Positions 1-9,330 of a DNA stretch of 64,000 nucleotides are shown piece by piece. The notes under the pieces are model-generated. The model saw nothing but the letters and a program-made list of their open reading frames with translations, was not told where the DNA came from and ran no database searches. Source of the DNA: Flavobacterium swingsii (GTDB taxonomy: Bacteria; Bacteroidota; Bacteroidia; Flavobacteriales; Flavobacteriaceae); contig NZ_FOJT01000002.1 in assembly GCF_900111965.1 (NCBI RefSeq), positions 248,001 through 312,000 on the forward strand, read 5' to 3'. The translations under genes were made by a program, and so were the position numbers. Within the stretch, counting starts at the first letter, position 1. Each line of letters begins with the position of its first letter.

Positions 1-92
1 TTTCAGAAAATACAGTTCGTTTGCCGTTAGTTAGTGTCAACGAAAATCTAGCAAACAGATTAGATTTGTTCACAAAACAGCTATCAAAATAA
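1..92 (+). CDS. dapA: 4-hydroxy-tetrahydrodipicolinate synthase, 3' end only
   Basis: Only the last 29 codons and the TAA stop (90-92) are inside the window, read in the frame that starts at base 3. The tail contains VRLPLVSVNENLANRL, which resembles the C-terminal end of DapA, the lysine and diaminopimelate pathway enzyme that condenses pyruvate with aspartate semialdehyde. The identification rests on this short tail and on my recollection that dapA lies upstream of bamD in Flavobacterium, so it is tentative. That a reading frame ends here is much surer than its name. Confidence 0.55.
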   Translation, partial: SENTVRLPLVSVNENLANRLDLFTKQLSK

Positions 93-106
93 CAACGAAA
101 ATAAAG

Positions 107-137
107 TTTTGTATATAAGAATTAATAACTAAATTTG
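107..137 (+). promoter_or_regulatory. Bacteroidota-type promoter for bamD-rpoZ-coaBC
   Basis: TTTTG at 107-111 is followed by an 18-bp spacer and TAAATTTG at 130-137. This matches the Bacteroidota sigma-ABfr consensus of TTG, 17-23 bp, TAnnTTTG. Transcription would begin near 141-144, giving a leader of about 50 nt before the bamD ATG at 193. It is the best-formed promoter in the window because both elements are present at correct spacing. Confidence 0.7.
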
Positions 138-192
138 CAGTTCGGTTTTTTGAACTCAAAAACTCAATAAAATCGATAGTTTTAAAATAAAT

Positions 193-987
193 ATGAAGAA
201 AATACTATACACATTCCTAATAATTGCTTTGTTTTCGTCTTGTAGCGAATACCAAAAAGCAATTAAATCTGAAGATGTGGCTGTAAAAAGTGCTGCCGCT
301 ACGAAAATGTACGAAAAAGGCAAGTATGAAAAAGCCATTCGTCTTTTCGAACAAATCTCTCCAGTATTAAAAGGAAAACCAGAAGCTGAAGATATATTTT
401 ATATGTTTTCTCAGTCTTATTATCAAACAGAACAATATTATTTGTCAGGATATCAGTTTGAAAGTTTTGCAGCATTATATCCAAAAAGTAAAAGAGCAGA
501 AGAAGCAGCTTTTTTAGGAGCAAAATCATATTCTGAATTGTCGCCAGTTTATACATTGGACCAAACGGATACAGATAAAGCAATTAATAAATTACAAGAT
601 TTTATTAATAAATATCCAAATTCTCAGTACCTAGCCGATGCAAACGTAATCGTAAAAGATTTGAGAGAAAAATTAGAGAAAAAAGCTTTTGAAATTGCAA
701 AACAATACAATACAATTTCAGATTTTAAACCTGCAATTAAAGCTTTAGATAACTTTATTGCAGATTATCCAGGAACACCATACAAAGAACAAGCCTTATT
801 TTATAAGTTAAATGCAAGTTACCAATTAGCGATAAACAGTGTGCCATCTAAAATGCAAGAAAGATTAAATGTTGCAAAAGCAGCACAAGAAGCTTTGCTA
901 AATTTTAATGCAAATACAGAATTCAAAAAAACAGCTGACGAAATGTTGGTTAGGATAGATAAAGATTTACAACAATTTTCTAAATAA
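193..987 (+). CDS. bamD: Outer membrane protein assembly factor BamD
   Basis: BamD is the essential lipoprotein partner of BamA in the beta-barrel assembly machine, facing the periplasm from the outer membrane. The 264-residue product begins with a lipoprotein signal ending LFSSC, so Cys17 would be lipidated. Five degenerate TPR-like helical pairs follow (about residues 30-230), with the typical alternation of YEKAIRLFEQI, FMFSQSYYQTEQY and AINKLQDFINKYPNS segments. Length and organisation fit the family. It is the first gene after a strong promoter and lies 9 bp before rpoZ, a conserved flavobacterial arrangement. I am confident of the family. Confidence 0.92.
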   Translation: MKKILYTFLIIALFSSCSEYQKAIKSEDVAVKSAAATKMYEKGKYEKAIRLFEQISPVLKGKPEAEDIFYMFSQSYYQTEQYYLSGYQFESFAALYPKSKRAEEAAFLGAKSYSELSPVYTLDQTDTDKAINKLQDFINKYPNSQYLADANVIVKDLREKLEKKAFEIAKQYNTISDFKPAIKALDNFIADYPGTPYKEQALFYKLNASYQLAINSVPSKMQERLNVAKAAQEALLNFNANTEFKKTADEMLVRIDKDLQQFSK

Positions 988-996
988 AAAAAAGTC

Positions 997-1311
997 ATGG
1001 ATTTAAAAAAGACTACAGCTCCAGTAAACACAGTTACTTACAACAAAACAGTAATTGAAGAACCAACTGGGAATGTTTATGAAGCGATTACCATAATGGC
1101 TAAAAGAGCAAATCAGATTAATGCTGAAATTAAAAAAGAACTAATCGAAAAATTAGAAGAATTTGCTACTTATAACGACAGTTTAGAAGAAGTTTTCGAA
1201 AACAAAGAGCAAATCGAAGTTTCTAAATTTTACGAAAAATTGCCAAAAGCACACGCATTGGCAGTTGAAGAATGGTTAGAAGATAAAATTTACTACAAAT
1301 CAACAAAATAA
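997..1311 (+). CDS. rpoZ: DNA-directed RNA polymerase omega subunit, Bacteroidota form
   Basis: This 104-residue protein is the divergent RNA polymerase omega subunit of Bacteroidota, which helps assembly and stability of the core enzyme. The diagnostic part is the helix around residues 28-50 (YEAITIMAKRANQIN), equivalent to the omega segment that contacts the beta-prime C-terminus. The acidic second half carries the DSLEEVFEN and FYEKLPKAHALAVEEWL segments usual in flavobacterial homologues. It sits between bamD and coaBC with gaps of 9 and 7 bp, so it is certainly co-transcribed. In other phyla rpoZ also neighbours coaBC, which supports the call. Confidence 0.88.
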   Translation: MDLKKTTAPVNTVTYNKTVIEEPTGNVYEAITIMAKRANQINAEIKKELIEKLEEFATYNDSLEEVFENKEQIEVSKFYEKLPKAHALAVEEWLEDKIYYKSTK

Positions 1312-1318
1312 AACAACT

Positions 1319-2527
1319 ATGTCTGTTTTAAGCGGTAAGAAAATAATACTAGGAGTTTCTGGTGGAATTGCCGCTTACAAATCAGCGTCGTTAGTTAGAT
1401 TATTCATAAAAGCAGGAGCGCATGTCCAAGTGATAATGACTCCTGCTTCTAAGGATTTTGTAACACCACTCACACTGTCTACACTGTCTAAAAATCCTGT
1501 TCATTCTTCTTTTTTTAATGAAGATGATCAAGATGCAGTTTGGAACAATCATGTCGATTTAGCACTTTGGGCAGACTATATTGTTATTGCGCCAGCAACA
1601 GCAAACACAATGTCTAAGATGGTTTCAGGTAATTGCGATAATTTACTTATTGCTACCTATCTTTCGGCAAAATGTCCTGTATATATCGCGCCAGCAATGG
1701 ATTTAGATATGTACAAACACCCATCTACAAAAACAAATTTTGAAGCTTTCTCCAAATTTGGAAACACCATTATTCCTGCCGAAAGTGGCGAATTAGCCAG
1801 TGGACTTTCCGGAGAAGGCCGCATGGCAGAACCAGAAAATATCATTGCATTTTTAGAAAAAGACATCGAAAATAAATTACCATTAAAAGGTAAAAAAATC
1901 CTTGTTACAGCTGGACCAACTTATGAAGCCATAGATCCTGTTCGATTTATAGGAAATCATTCTTCAGGAAAAATGGGTTTCGATATTGCCATTGCAGCTG
2001 CAAATTTGGGAGCTCAAGTTACTTTAGTTTCTGGACCAACACATTTTCAAGTAAATAATTCTTTAATTAATTTAGTTCGAGTAACTTCTGCCGAAGAAAT
2101 GTATAATACTTGTCATAAATATTTTAACGATTATGACGTGATGATTGCAGCAGCAGCAGTGGCCGATTATCGTCCAAAAAATGTAGCCCCACAGAAAATA
2201 AAAAAGAACGAAGCTACGTTTACTATAGAATTAGAAAAGACAAAAGATATTTTGTTGTCATTGGGTCAAATCAAAAAAAAACAATTTCTGATTGGTTTTG
2301 CTCTAGAAACTGAGAATGAAATTGAAAATGCAAAGCTGAAAATTCAGAAAAAAAACCTAGATTTGATAGTTCTTAATTCTTTAAATGATTTGGGTGCTGG
2401 TTTTGGAAAACCAACAAATAAAGTTACATTTATAGACAAAAAATTTAAGATAGAACCGCAAGAATTAAAATCGAAAGAAGCAGTAGCTATTGATATTGTA
2501 AATAAAATTGTCTCACATTATGCGTAA
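1319..2527 (+). CDS. coaBC: Bifunctional phosphopantothenoylcysteine decarboxylase / phosphopantothenate-cysteine ligase
   Basis: The enzyme joins cysteine to 4'-phosphopantothenate (CoaB, CTP-dependent) and decarboxylates the product (CoaC, FMN-dependent) on the way to coenzyme A. The 402-residue protein has an N-terminal flavoprotein domain (about 1-185) with GVSGGIAAYK at 12-21 and the active-site His78 in NNHVDLALW. The C-terminal ligase domain has VTAGPTYEAIDPVRFIGN. Two CoaC motifs differ from the E. coli enzyme: PxMN is PAMD (Asp128), and the clamp segment with the reactive Cys158 is ASGLSGEGRM with Ser161. The reading frame is intact. It overlaps the next gene by 8 bp. Confidence 0.95.
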   Translation: MSVLSGKKIILGVSGGIAAYKSASLVRLFIKAGAHVQVIMTPASKDFVTPLTLSTLSKNPVHSSFFNEDDQDAVWNNHVDLALWADYIVIAPATANTMSKMVSGNCDNLLIATYLSAKCPVYIAPAMDLDMYKHPSTKTNFEAFSKFGNTIIPAESGELASGLSGEGRMAEPENIIAFLEKDIENKLPLKGKKILVTAGPTYEAIDPVRFIGNHSSGKMGFDIAIAAANLGAQVTLVSGPTHFQVNNSLINLVRVTSAEEMYNTCHKYFNDYDVMIAAAAVADYRPKNVAPQKIKKNEATFTIELEKTKDILLSLGQIKKKQFLIGFALETENEIENAKLKIQKKNLDLIVLNSLNDLGAGFGKPTNKVTFIDKKFKIEPQELKSKEAVAIDIVNKIVSHYA

Positions 2528-3407
2528 AATATTTGTTTTTTTATTTCTGTCATTTTTTGGGTTTGCACAAGCCCAAGAACTCAATTGTTCTGTAACTTTC
2601 AATACAGATCAAGTTACGGCAACAAACCAACAAGTATTTAAAACACTCAAAAAATCGCTTACAGAGTTTGTAAATAATAGAAAATGGTCTGACCAAACTT
2701 ATAAAGGAGCCGAAAAAATAGAATGTTCTTTTTTCTTTACAATCACAACATATGATGCCGATCAGTTTACAGGAACTTTGCAAGTTCAGGCTTCAAGACC
2801 TGTTTATAATTCGACTTATATGTCACCTATTTTAAATATAAACGACAAGGATATTAATTTTGGTTATACAGAATTTCAGAATTTAGCTTTCGATCAAAAC
2901 TCATTCGATTCTAACTTACTTTCTATAATGGCATTTTATTCCAATTTAATTATAGGTGTCGATGCAGATACGTTTGCACTCGAAGGAGGTTCTAAATCTT
3001 TAGAAAATGCTTTAAATATTGCCAATGTCGCACAACAAAGTCAAATAAAAGGTTGGAGCCAATCGGACAAAAATCAAAACAGATATTTTCTTATAAATGA
3101 TATGCTTTCGCCTGCTTTTGTAGCTTTTAGAAAAACGATGTACGAATACCATTTGAAAGCTTTAGACAAAATGGCCGATAACCCAAAAGAAGCTAAAGAA
3201 AATATAAAAATTGCTTTAAAAACATTATCCCAAATAGCGGAAACAAGACCAAACGCTTATCTGACTAGAGTATTTTTTGATGCTAAAGCTGATGAAATAC
3301 TTAGCATTTATACCGATGGACCAAAAGTTGATGTCACTGAAGTTATTAACGCACTCAATAAATTATCTCCTACAAATTCCAGCAAATGGGGAAAAATTAG
3401 TTATTAA
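2520..3407 (+). CDS. porD: DUF4835 / PorD family secreted protein, T9SS-associated
   Basis: I choose the ATG at 2520, which lies inside the coaBC stop region (ATGCGTAA, 8-bp overlap). The TTG at 2508 would only add four residues in front of a good signal peptide (MRKIFVFLFLSFFGFAQAQ). The mature part of the 295-residue product is a DUF4835 protein, a family named PorD in current annotation as a type IX secretion component. No enzyme motif is visible. Conserved-looking segments are NRKWSDQTYKGAEKIECSF and MAFYSNLIIGVDADTF. The tight coupling between coaBC and recN is usual in Flavobacterium. The family is sure; a direct secretion role rests on literature naming, not on sequence. Confidence 0.8.
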   Translation: MRKIFVFLFLSFFGFAQAQELNCSVTFNTDQVTATNQQVFKTLKKSLTEFVNNRKWSDQTYKGAEKIECSFFFTITTYDADQFTGTLQVQASRPVYNSTYMSPILNINDKDINFGYTEFQNLAFDQNSFDSNLLSIMAFYSNLIIGVDADTFALEGGSKSLENALNIANVAQQSQIKGWSQSDKNQNRYFLINDMLSPAFVAFRKTMYEYHLKALDKMADNPKEAKENIKIALKTLSQIAETRPNAYLTRVFFDAKADEILSIYTDGPKVDVTEVINALNKLSPTNSSKWGKISY

Positions 3408-3416
3408 TTCCTCATT

Positions 3417-5069
3417 ATGTTATCTTCATTATCTATAAAAAATTTCGCCTTGATAGAACAGTTGGAAATGAATTTTTCTAACCAATTTTCTATTATTACA
3501 GGTGAAACTGGTGCAGGAAAATCGATACTATTAGGTGCTTTAGGATTAGTTTTAGGCAAACGAGCCGATTTAACTTCCTTAAAAGACAAAGAACAAAAAT
3601 GTGTTATCGAAGCACAATTTCAAATTTCAAAATACAATTTACAAGATTTTTTTGCCACAAATGATTTAGATTACGAAGACACAACCATCATTCGTCGTGA
3701 GATTTTGCCTTCAGGGAAATCTAGAGCTTTTGTAAATGACAGCCCAGTAAATCTTACCGAATTACAGGATTTGAGCGAATATTTGTTAGATATTCATTCG
3801 CAACATCAAACGCAAGAATTGTCTAATGAAGCTTATCAAATCGAGATTCTTGATGCGATTGCAAACCATCAAAATTTACTTGTAGATTACAAGCAAAATT
3901 TAGCCAAATATAAATCGGTAAAAATCGAATTAAAAAAAATACATGCTGAAAAAGAAGCATTGTCAAAAGAGCAGGATTATAATTCATTTTTGTTAGAAGA
4001 GTTGCTTTCGGCAAATTTAAAATCAGACGAGCAAGAAGAATTAGAAAGTATTTTTGAGAAGTTGAATAATGTCGAGTTTATCAAAGAATCACTAGATAAA
4101 TCTTTGGCTGTGGCCAATGAAGAGCAAATAGGAATTATACAAAACTTGAAAGAAGTTAAAATTTCGTTGCAAAAAATTTCAGGCTTATCATCAGAATTTA
4201 AGGATTTGTTTGAAAGAGTTTCAAGTACATTAATCGAATTTGAAGATATCTCTATCGAGCTTTCTGGGCAAGCAGAAAAATTAGTTAATGATCCCGAAAA
4301 ATTAGATTTGGTAAATCAAAAACTGCAAACAATATATTCTTTACAAAAAAAACATCAAGTAGAATCGATTGCTGAATTGTTAATCATTCAAAATGATTTA
4401 GACAGTAAATTGGTTTTGGTTAGTGATTTAGAGAATCAAATTCAAAAATTAGAAAATCAACTAAACGAAAGTGTATTGGTTTTAGATAAAATAGCTTCCG
4501 AAATTCATCAAAATAGAAGCAAAGCAGTTCCAGTTTTAGTAACTCAAATCACTGAAATTCTGACGCAGTTAGGAATGCCAAATGCTAGATTTCAGTTCGA
4601 AATAAATCAAACACAAAACTATTTGCCTTCAGGAAAAGATGAAGTGCAATTGTTGTTTTCGGCAAATAAAGGAACCGATTTTGGTTTGCTGAAAAAAGTA
4701 GCATCTGGCGGAGAAATGTCAAGAATTATGTTGGCTGTCAAAGCAATTTTAGCCAATTATTCGAAATTACCAACCATTATTTTTGATGAAATAGATACAG
4801 GAGTTTCTGGAGAAATTGCTCATAAAATGGGTGATATCATGAAAGAAATGAGTAACAAGATGCAAGTTTTTGCCATTACACATTTACCACAAATTGCTGC
4901 AAAAGGAAACCAACATTATAAAGTTTTCAAATCATCGGAAGGAGAAAGTACCATTTCAGAACTGAAATTACTATCTCAAAATGAGAGAGTTGTAGAAATT
5001 GCCGAAATGTTATCGGGAAAAGATATTTCAGATTCGGCACTTAATCACGCAAAATCATTATTAAACTAA
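3417..5069 (+). CDS. recN: DNA repair protein RecN
   Basis: RecN is an SMC-like ATPase that acts early at double-strand breaks and tethers DNA ends. The 550-residue protein has an N-terminal ATP-binding half with Walker A GETGAGKS at 29-36. A long coiled-coil region runs from about 150 to 370 (rich in E, K, L and Q heptads). The C-terminal half carries the ABC signature KKVASGGEMSRIMLA and Walker B PTIIFDEIDTGVSG. Length matches the family. It starts 9 bp after porD and closes the bamD-to-recN run. No sign of damage. Confidence 0.95.
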   Translation: MLSSLSIKNFALIEQLEMNFSNQFSIITGETGAGKSILLGALGLVLGKRADLTSLKDKEQKCVIEAQFQISKYNLQDFFATNDLDYEDTTIIRREILPSGKSRAFVNDSPVNLTELQDLSEYLLDIHSQHQTQELSNEAYQIEILDAIANHQNLLVDYKQNLAKYKSVKIELKKIHAEKEALSKEQDYNSFLLEELLSANLKSDEQEELESIFEKLNNVEFIKESLDKSLAVANEEQIGIIQNLKEVKISLQKISGLSSEFKDLFERVSSTLIEFEDISIELSGQAEKLVNDPEKLDLVNQKLQTIYSLQKKHQVESIAELLIIQNDLDSKLVLVSDLENQIQKLENQLNESVLVLDKIASEIHQNRSKAVPVLVTQITEILTQLGMPNARFQFEINQTQNYLPSGKDEVQLLFSANKGTDFGLLKKVASGGEMSRIMLAVKAILANYSKLPTIIFDEIDTGVSGEIAHKMGDIMKEMSNKMQVFAITHLPQIAAKGNQHYKVFKSSEGESTISELKLLSQNERVVEIAEMLSGKDISDSALNHAKSLLN

Positions 5070-5079
5070 TTTTTTTTAA

Positions 5080-5087
5080 TAATTTTG
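5080..5087 (+). promoter_or_regulatory. -7 box upstream of fabV
   Basis: TAATTTTG fits the TAnnTTTG -7 consensus and lies in the 55-bp gap between recN and fabV, giving a leader of about 33 nt. No clear -33 TTG is visible at the right distance, so confidence is moderate. Confidence 0.45.
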
Positions 5088-5124
5088 TTTAACAAATAAA
5101 TACATCAATAAACAAACATAAAAG

Positions 5125-6315
5125 ATGATTATAGAACCAAGAATGCGAGGATTTATTTGCCTTACAGCGCACCCAACAGGTTGTGAGCAAAATATAAAAA
5201 ATCAAATAGCTTACGTAAAATCTAAAGGACATATAGAAGGAGCAAAGAGAGTTCTTGTAATTGGAGCTTCAACAGGTTTTGGTTTGGCTTCAAGAATTAC
5301 AAGTGCTTTTGGCTGCGATGCTTCTACAATAGGAGTTTTCTTCGAAAAACCAGCAAGTGAAGGAAAAACAGCTTCACCAGGTTGGTACAATTCGGCAGCT
5401 TTCGAAAATGAAGCAAAAAAAGCTGGTTTGTACGCAAAAAGCATCAATGGAGATGCATTTTCTAACGAAGTAAAGCAACAAACTATCGATTTAATCAAAA
5501 AAGATTTAGGTCAAATAGATTTGATTATTTATAGTTTAGCATCACCAGTTCGTTTGCATCCAGTAACAGGAGTTTTGCATCGTTCGGTTCTAAAGCCAAT
5601 TGGAGGAACGTTTACCAATAAAACTGTCGATTTTCATTCAGGAAAAGTTTCGGATATTTCTATAGCACCTTGCGAAGGAGATGATATCGAAAACACCGTG
5701 ACTGTAATGGGTGGAGAAGATTGGTCTATGTGGATTGATGCTTTAAAAAAGGAAAATTTATTAGCTAATAATGCTACTACAATTGCTTACTCATATATAG
5801 GACCAGAAGTTACCGAAGCAGTTTATCGCAAAGGAACCATTGGTAAAGCAAAAGACCATCTAGAAGCGACTGCTTTTTCTATTACAGATAGTTTGGCGGA
5901 TTTAGAAGGAAAAGCATATGTTTCAGTAAACAAAGCATTGGTTACACAAGCAAGTTCAGCTATTCCAGTTATTCCTTTATATATTTCATTATTGTATAAA
6001 ATTATGAAAGCCGAAGGAATCCACGAAGGTTGTATCGAGCAAATGCAAAGATTGTATGCGCAAAGATTATATACAGGAAATGCAATTCCTACCGATGATA
6101 AAGGAAGAATCCGTATAGATGATTGGGAAATGAGAGCTGATGTACAGGAAAAAGTAGCCAAACTTTGGTTAGAAGCTACTACCGAAACATTGCCAGAAAT
6201 AGGCGATTTAGAAGGATATAGAAATGATTTTCATAATCTTTTTGGCTTCGGATTTGAAGGAGTAGATTATAAAGCAGATACTAACGAAATGGTAAATGTT
6301 TCAAGTATAGTATAA
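5125..6315 (+). CDS. fabV: NADH-dependent trans-2-enoyl-ACP/CoA reductase FabV
   Basis: FabV reduces the trans-2-enoyl thioester in the last step of each fatty acid elongation cycle and is a triclosan-tolerant alternative to FabI. The 396-residue product has the cofactor-binding segment VIGASTGFGLASR (about 46-58). Its enlarged Tyr-x8-Lys active site is Tyr234-Lys243 (YRKGTIGKAK). The N-terminus, MIIEPRMRGFICLTAHPTGC, is a typical FabV start, which supports the chosen ATG. It is monocistronic, with its own -7 box upstream and a strong terminator downstream. No other enoyl reductase is in the window. Confidence 0.95.
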   Translation: MIIEPRMRGFICLTAHPTGCEQNIKNQIAYVKSKGHIEGAKRVLVIGASTGFGLASRITSAFGCDASTIGVFFEKPASEGKTASPGWYNSAAFENEAKKAGLYAKSINGDAFSNEVKQQTIDLIKKDLGQIDLIIYSLASPVRLHPVTGVLHRSVLKPIGGTFTNKTVDFHSGKVSDISIAPCEGDDIENTVTVMGGEDWSMWIDALKKENLLANNATTIAYSYIGPEVTEAVYRKGTIGKAKDHLEATAFSITDSLADLEGKAYVSVNKALVTQASSAIPVIPLYISLLYKIMKAEGIHEGCIEQMQRLYAQRLYTGNAIPTDDKGRIRIDDWEMRADVQEKVAKLWLEATTETLPEIGDLEGYRNDFHNLFGFGFEGVDYKADTNEMVNVSSIV

Positions 6316-6340
6316 TTACATAAAGAATAGATATTTACAA

Positions 6341-6369
6341 AACCATGAATGTATTTCATGGTTTTTTTT
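6341..6369 (+). terminator. Rho-independent terminator after fabV
   Basis: A 9-bp perfect stem (AACCATGAA 6341-6349 with TTCATGGTT 6355-6363) with a 5-nt loop is followed by a T-run to 6369. It lies 25 bp after the fabV stop. Confidence 0.85.
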
Positions 6370-6454
6370 ATGTTTTATGCTTAAATACTATTGATAATTT
6401 AACAAATGATTAATATTTTTCATATATTGCATGCTTAAACCAAAAAATATAACT

Positions 6455-9307
6455 ATGAAAAAAATTACTTTATTACTGTTTTTATTGGTCACTAGTTGGC
6501 AAATAAATGCACAAACTTGTACGCAGACATTTACTGCAACAGGGCAAGATGATGATCCAACAGTATTAACAATTAATGCAAGCTCTATTAATTGTTATGG
6601 AGCAAATCCTTTAACAAGTCTGAAATTAACTAATTCCGCAGGAAGTTTAACTAATGGTAATTGTGATTCTGCTGGAGCAGGTTGGTATGCATTTGATTTG
6701 TCTATAGATGGAGGTACTGCTATTACTGGTTGTGCTGCAGATTTTGATAATGTAAATATTACAGGATTTACTACATTGACAATAACATCTCATGATGATG
6801 ATGTTTGGTCTGATACAGTTACTATTACAATAGATGTAGAAGCAACTTTCACAGCGCTTACACCTCCATCATGCACTGCATTGTCTACACCCGCTAACGG
6901 AGCAACTGGAGTTTCTTCTAGTGTTATATCTTGGTCAGCAGCAACTGGAGGAGCAACAGGATATAGATTAAATGTGGGTACTATGCCAGGAGGTACAAAT
7001 GTTTTAAATAATTTTGATGCTGGAAATGTATTAACCTATGATTTAATTACCTTAATAGCAGGAACAACTTATTATGTAACAGTAATCCCTTATAATGGAA
7101 ACGGTCCAGCAACAGCATGTTCGGAAACATCTTTTGCAACTTGTGGAGCTATTACGGTTTTACCTTGGACTGAAAATTTTGATGCTTTAGCTACAGGAAC
7201 AGATCTATTCCCATCTTGTTGGGCATATGAGAATATAACGAGTAATTGGTCAATTTCGACTAGTCCAGTTGCAAATAGTGGAGCAAACTCTTTAAGAAGA
7301 ACTTGGAGTACTGATGGTTGGGCTTTTACACCATTAGCAACACTAACAGCTGGAACTTCATATACTTTTAGTTATTATATGAGAACAAATGATGCAGTTG
7401 TAGGATACGATGTGACACTTGGAGTTGGAACTGCTCAAACATCTGGAGCAATGTCAACAACGTTGTCTTCACAAACAGGATATCAAGGTCCAGCTTGGAC
7501 TTTATTTACAGTTTACTTTACACCAACTGTTTCTGGAAATTACTCTTTTGGAATACATGCTGCAGGTCCTTTTGCTCCTAATGGAATTAATTTTGATGAT
7601 TTTAAACTTGAGGTATCTCCATCATGTATTAATCCACTTGGTTTAGCTGCATCTGCAGTAACGAATTCTAGCGCTACAATTACATGGACAGCAACAACTG
7701 GTAATTACGAATATGTTTTAGATAATACTGCTACTGATCCTGCAGGATCTGGAACAACATTACCTGGAGAGACTTATAATGCAACACCATTATCTGCCTC
7801 TACAGCTTATTATTTCCATGTAAGATCTGTTTGTGCAGGACCTACTTACAGTACTTGGTCTACGGTTTCGTTTACAACAGCTTGTGCTCCTGTTACGGCA
7901 TTTATAGAAAATTTTGATAGTGTTACTGCTCCTAGCTTCCCAAATTGTTGGAGTAGAGTAGGTACTGGTGGTAATGCGAATATACAAACAACAAACCCAA
8001 GTTCTGGTGTAAATACAATGTATATTTATGGTTTTTCAGGCAGTTTAGGAGTTGTTAAAACAGTACCAGTTTCTAATTTAGGTGCGGGTACACATCGTTT
8101 GAACTTCAAAATGAGAGGTAATTTTACCGCTGGTGATGATGTAGAAATTGGTTATTTAACAGATCCTAACGATGACAGTAGTTTTGTTGCTTTAGGTTCT
8201 GTAAATGCAGCTTCATTAGTATATGAGGATTATACTTTTACTCCAGCAGCAGGATCATATTCAAACTATTTAGCATTTAGACATACAGGAACTATAGGTG
8301 CTAGTGTATTAATTGATGATGTAGTTTGGGAGCCAATCCCAGCTTGTAATAATCCTAGTGGTTTAGCTGTATCTGCACTAACAAGTTCTAGTGCTACAAT
8401 TACATGGACAGCAACAACTGGTAATTACGAATATGTTTTAGATAATACTGCTACTGATCCTGCAGGATCTGGAACAACATTACCTGGAGAGACTTATAAT
8501 GCAACACCATTATCTGCTTCTACAACGTATTATTTTCATGTAAGAACTGTTTGTGCAGGACCTACTTATAGTACTTGGACTACAGTTTCATTTACTACAC
8601 CAGCAACACCTCCTACAAACGATTCTTGTTCATCTCCAATAGTATTAATTCCTGGTGCTGATTTTGCAGATAATGCTATTGACACTACAAACGCAGGAGC
8701 TACTTTAAGTTCAGAAACACCAAGTCCTTCTTGTGGAACAACTGGTTTTGCGACTTCTGGTAAAGATGTTTGGTATAGTGTGGTAGTGCCACCATCTGGT
8801 GATATTACTATTGAGACAGATATTGATTCTGTAGGAGGAGCAAATGCATTGTTAGATGCAGTAACATCTGTTTATTCAGGTACTTGTGGTGCGCTAGTAG
8901 AAGTAGACTGTGATGATTTTTCAAGCCCTTCAGCTAACGGCGATTATTCTTTATTATCATTAACAGGGCTAAATCCTGGGGATACTTTATTGATTAGAGC
9001 ATTTGGATGGAATGGACTTCAAGGAAATTTCAGTATTTCAGCTTACGATGCTTCATTAAGTAGAGCATCTTTCGATATTACTGGATTCTCAGCTTATCCT
9101 AATCCAGTAAAAGATGTATTGAATTTATCTTACACACAAGAGATTTCTAATGTATCTGTACATAATTTGTTAGGTCAGGAAGTAATGACAAAATCTATCA
9201 ATGCTACTCAATCTAAAATTGATATGTCAAACTTATCAAACGGGACTTATTTAGTAAAAGTTACTGTAGATGGTTTGGTTAAAACATTGAAAGTTGTAAA
9301 ACAATAA
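6455..9307 (+). CDS. Secreted multidomain fibronectin type III protein with T9SS sorting domain
   Basis: I place the start at the ATG at 6455, giving a clean signal peptide (MKKITLLLFLLVTSWQINAQ) and 950 residues; the ATG at 6431 would add eight residues before it. Domains in order: an N-terminal all-beta region with several Cys; a first FN3 module (about 140-235); a jelly-roll region beginning PWTENFD (about 240-390); a second FN3; another ENFD jelly-roll; a third FN3; a PPC-like beta domain beginning NDSCSSPIVL; and a C-terminal type A sorting domain (FSAYPNPVKDVLNL, LSNGTYLVKV). The last is the T9SS export signal. No catalytic motif is seen, so adhesion or polymer binding is the likeliest role. 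FN3 copies two and three share long identical DNA. Confidence 0.85.
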   Translation: MKKITLLLFLLVTSWQINAQTCTQTFTATGQDDDPTVLTINASSINCYGANPLTSLKLTNSAGSLTNGNCDSAGAGWYAFDLSIDGGTAITGCAADFDNVNITGFTTLTITSHDDDVWSDTVTITIDVEATFTALTPPSCTALSTPANGATGVSSSVISWSAATGGATGYRLNVGTMPGGTNVLNNFDAGNVLTYDLITLIAGTTYYVTVIPYNGNGPATACSETSFATCGAITVLPWTENFDALATGTDLFPSCWAYENITSNWSISTSPVANSGANSLRRTWSTDGWAFTPLATLTAGTSYTFSYYMRTNDAVVGYDVTLGVGTAQTSGAMSTTLSSQTGYQGPAWTLFTVYFTPTVSGNYSFGIHAAGPFAPNGINFDDFKLEVSPSCINPLGLAASAVTNSSATITWTATTGNYEYVLDNTATDPAGSGTTLPGETYNATPLSASTAYYFHVRSVCAGPTYSTWSTVSFTTACAPVTAFIENFDSVTAPSFPNCWSRVGTGGNANIQTTNPSSGVNTMYIYGFSGSLGVVKTVPVSNLGAGTHRLNFKMRGNFTAGDDVEIGYLTDPNDDSSFVALGSVNAASLVYEDYTFTPAAGSYSNYLAFRHTGTIGASVLIDDVVWEPIPACNNPSGLAVSALTSSSATITWTATTGNYEYVLDNTATDPAGSGTTLPGETYNATPLSASTTYYFHVRTVCAGPTYSTWTTVSFTTPATPPTNDSCSSPIVLIPGADFADNAIDTTNAGATLSSETPSPSCGTTGFATSGKDVWYSVVVPPSGDITIETDIDSVGGANALLDAVTSVYSGTCGALVEVDCDDFSSPSANGDYSLLSLTGLNPGDTLLIRAFGWNGLQGNFSISAYDASLSRASFDITGFSAYPNPVKDVLNLSYTQEISNVSVHNLLGQEVMTKSINATQSKIDMSNLSNGTYLVKVTVDGLVKTLKVVKQ
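7673..7797 (+). repeat. 125-bp exact repeat, copy 1 (FN3-2)
   Basis: These 125 bases are identical to 8393-8517 by direct reading, 720 bp (240 codons) apart, and encode the same stretch of FN3 modules two and three. Flanking bases differ by scattered, largely silent changes. Confidence 0.9.
8393..8517 (+). repeat. 125-bp exact repeat, copy 2 (FN3-3)
   Basis: Second copy of the identical 125-bp segment at 7673-7797, in the same reading frame. Identity at synonymous positions implies recent duplication or gene conversion between the modules. Confidence 0.9.
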
Positions 9308-9330
9308 CAATAGTTTTTAAAAATGTTAAA

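Noticed and set aside
5823-6161. A 112-codon minus-strand ORF
   Set aside because: Antisense shadow of fabV.
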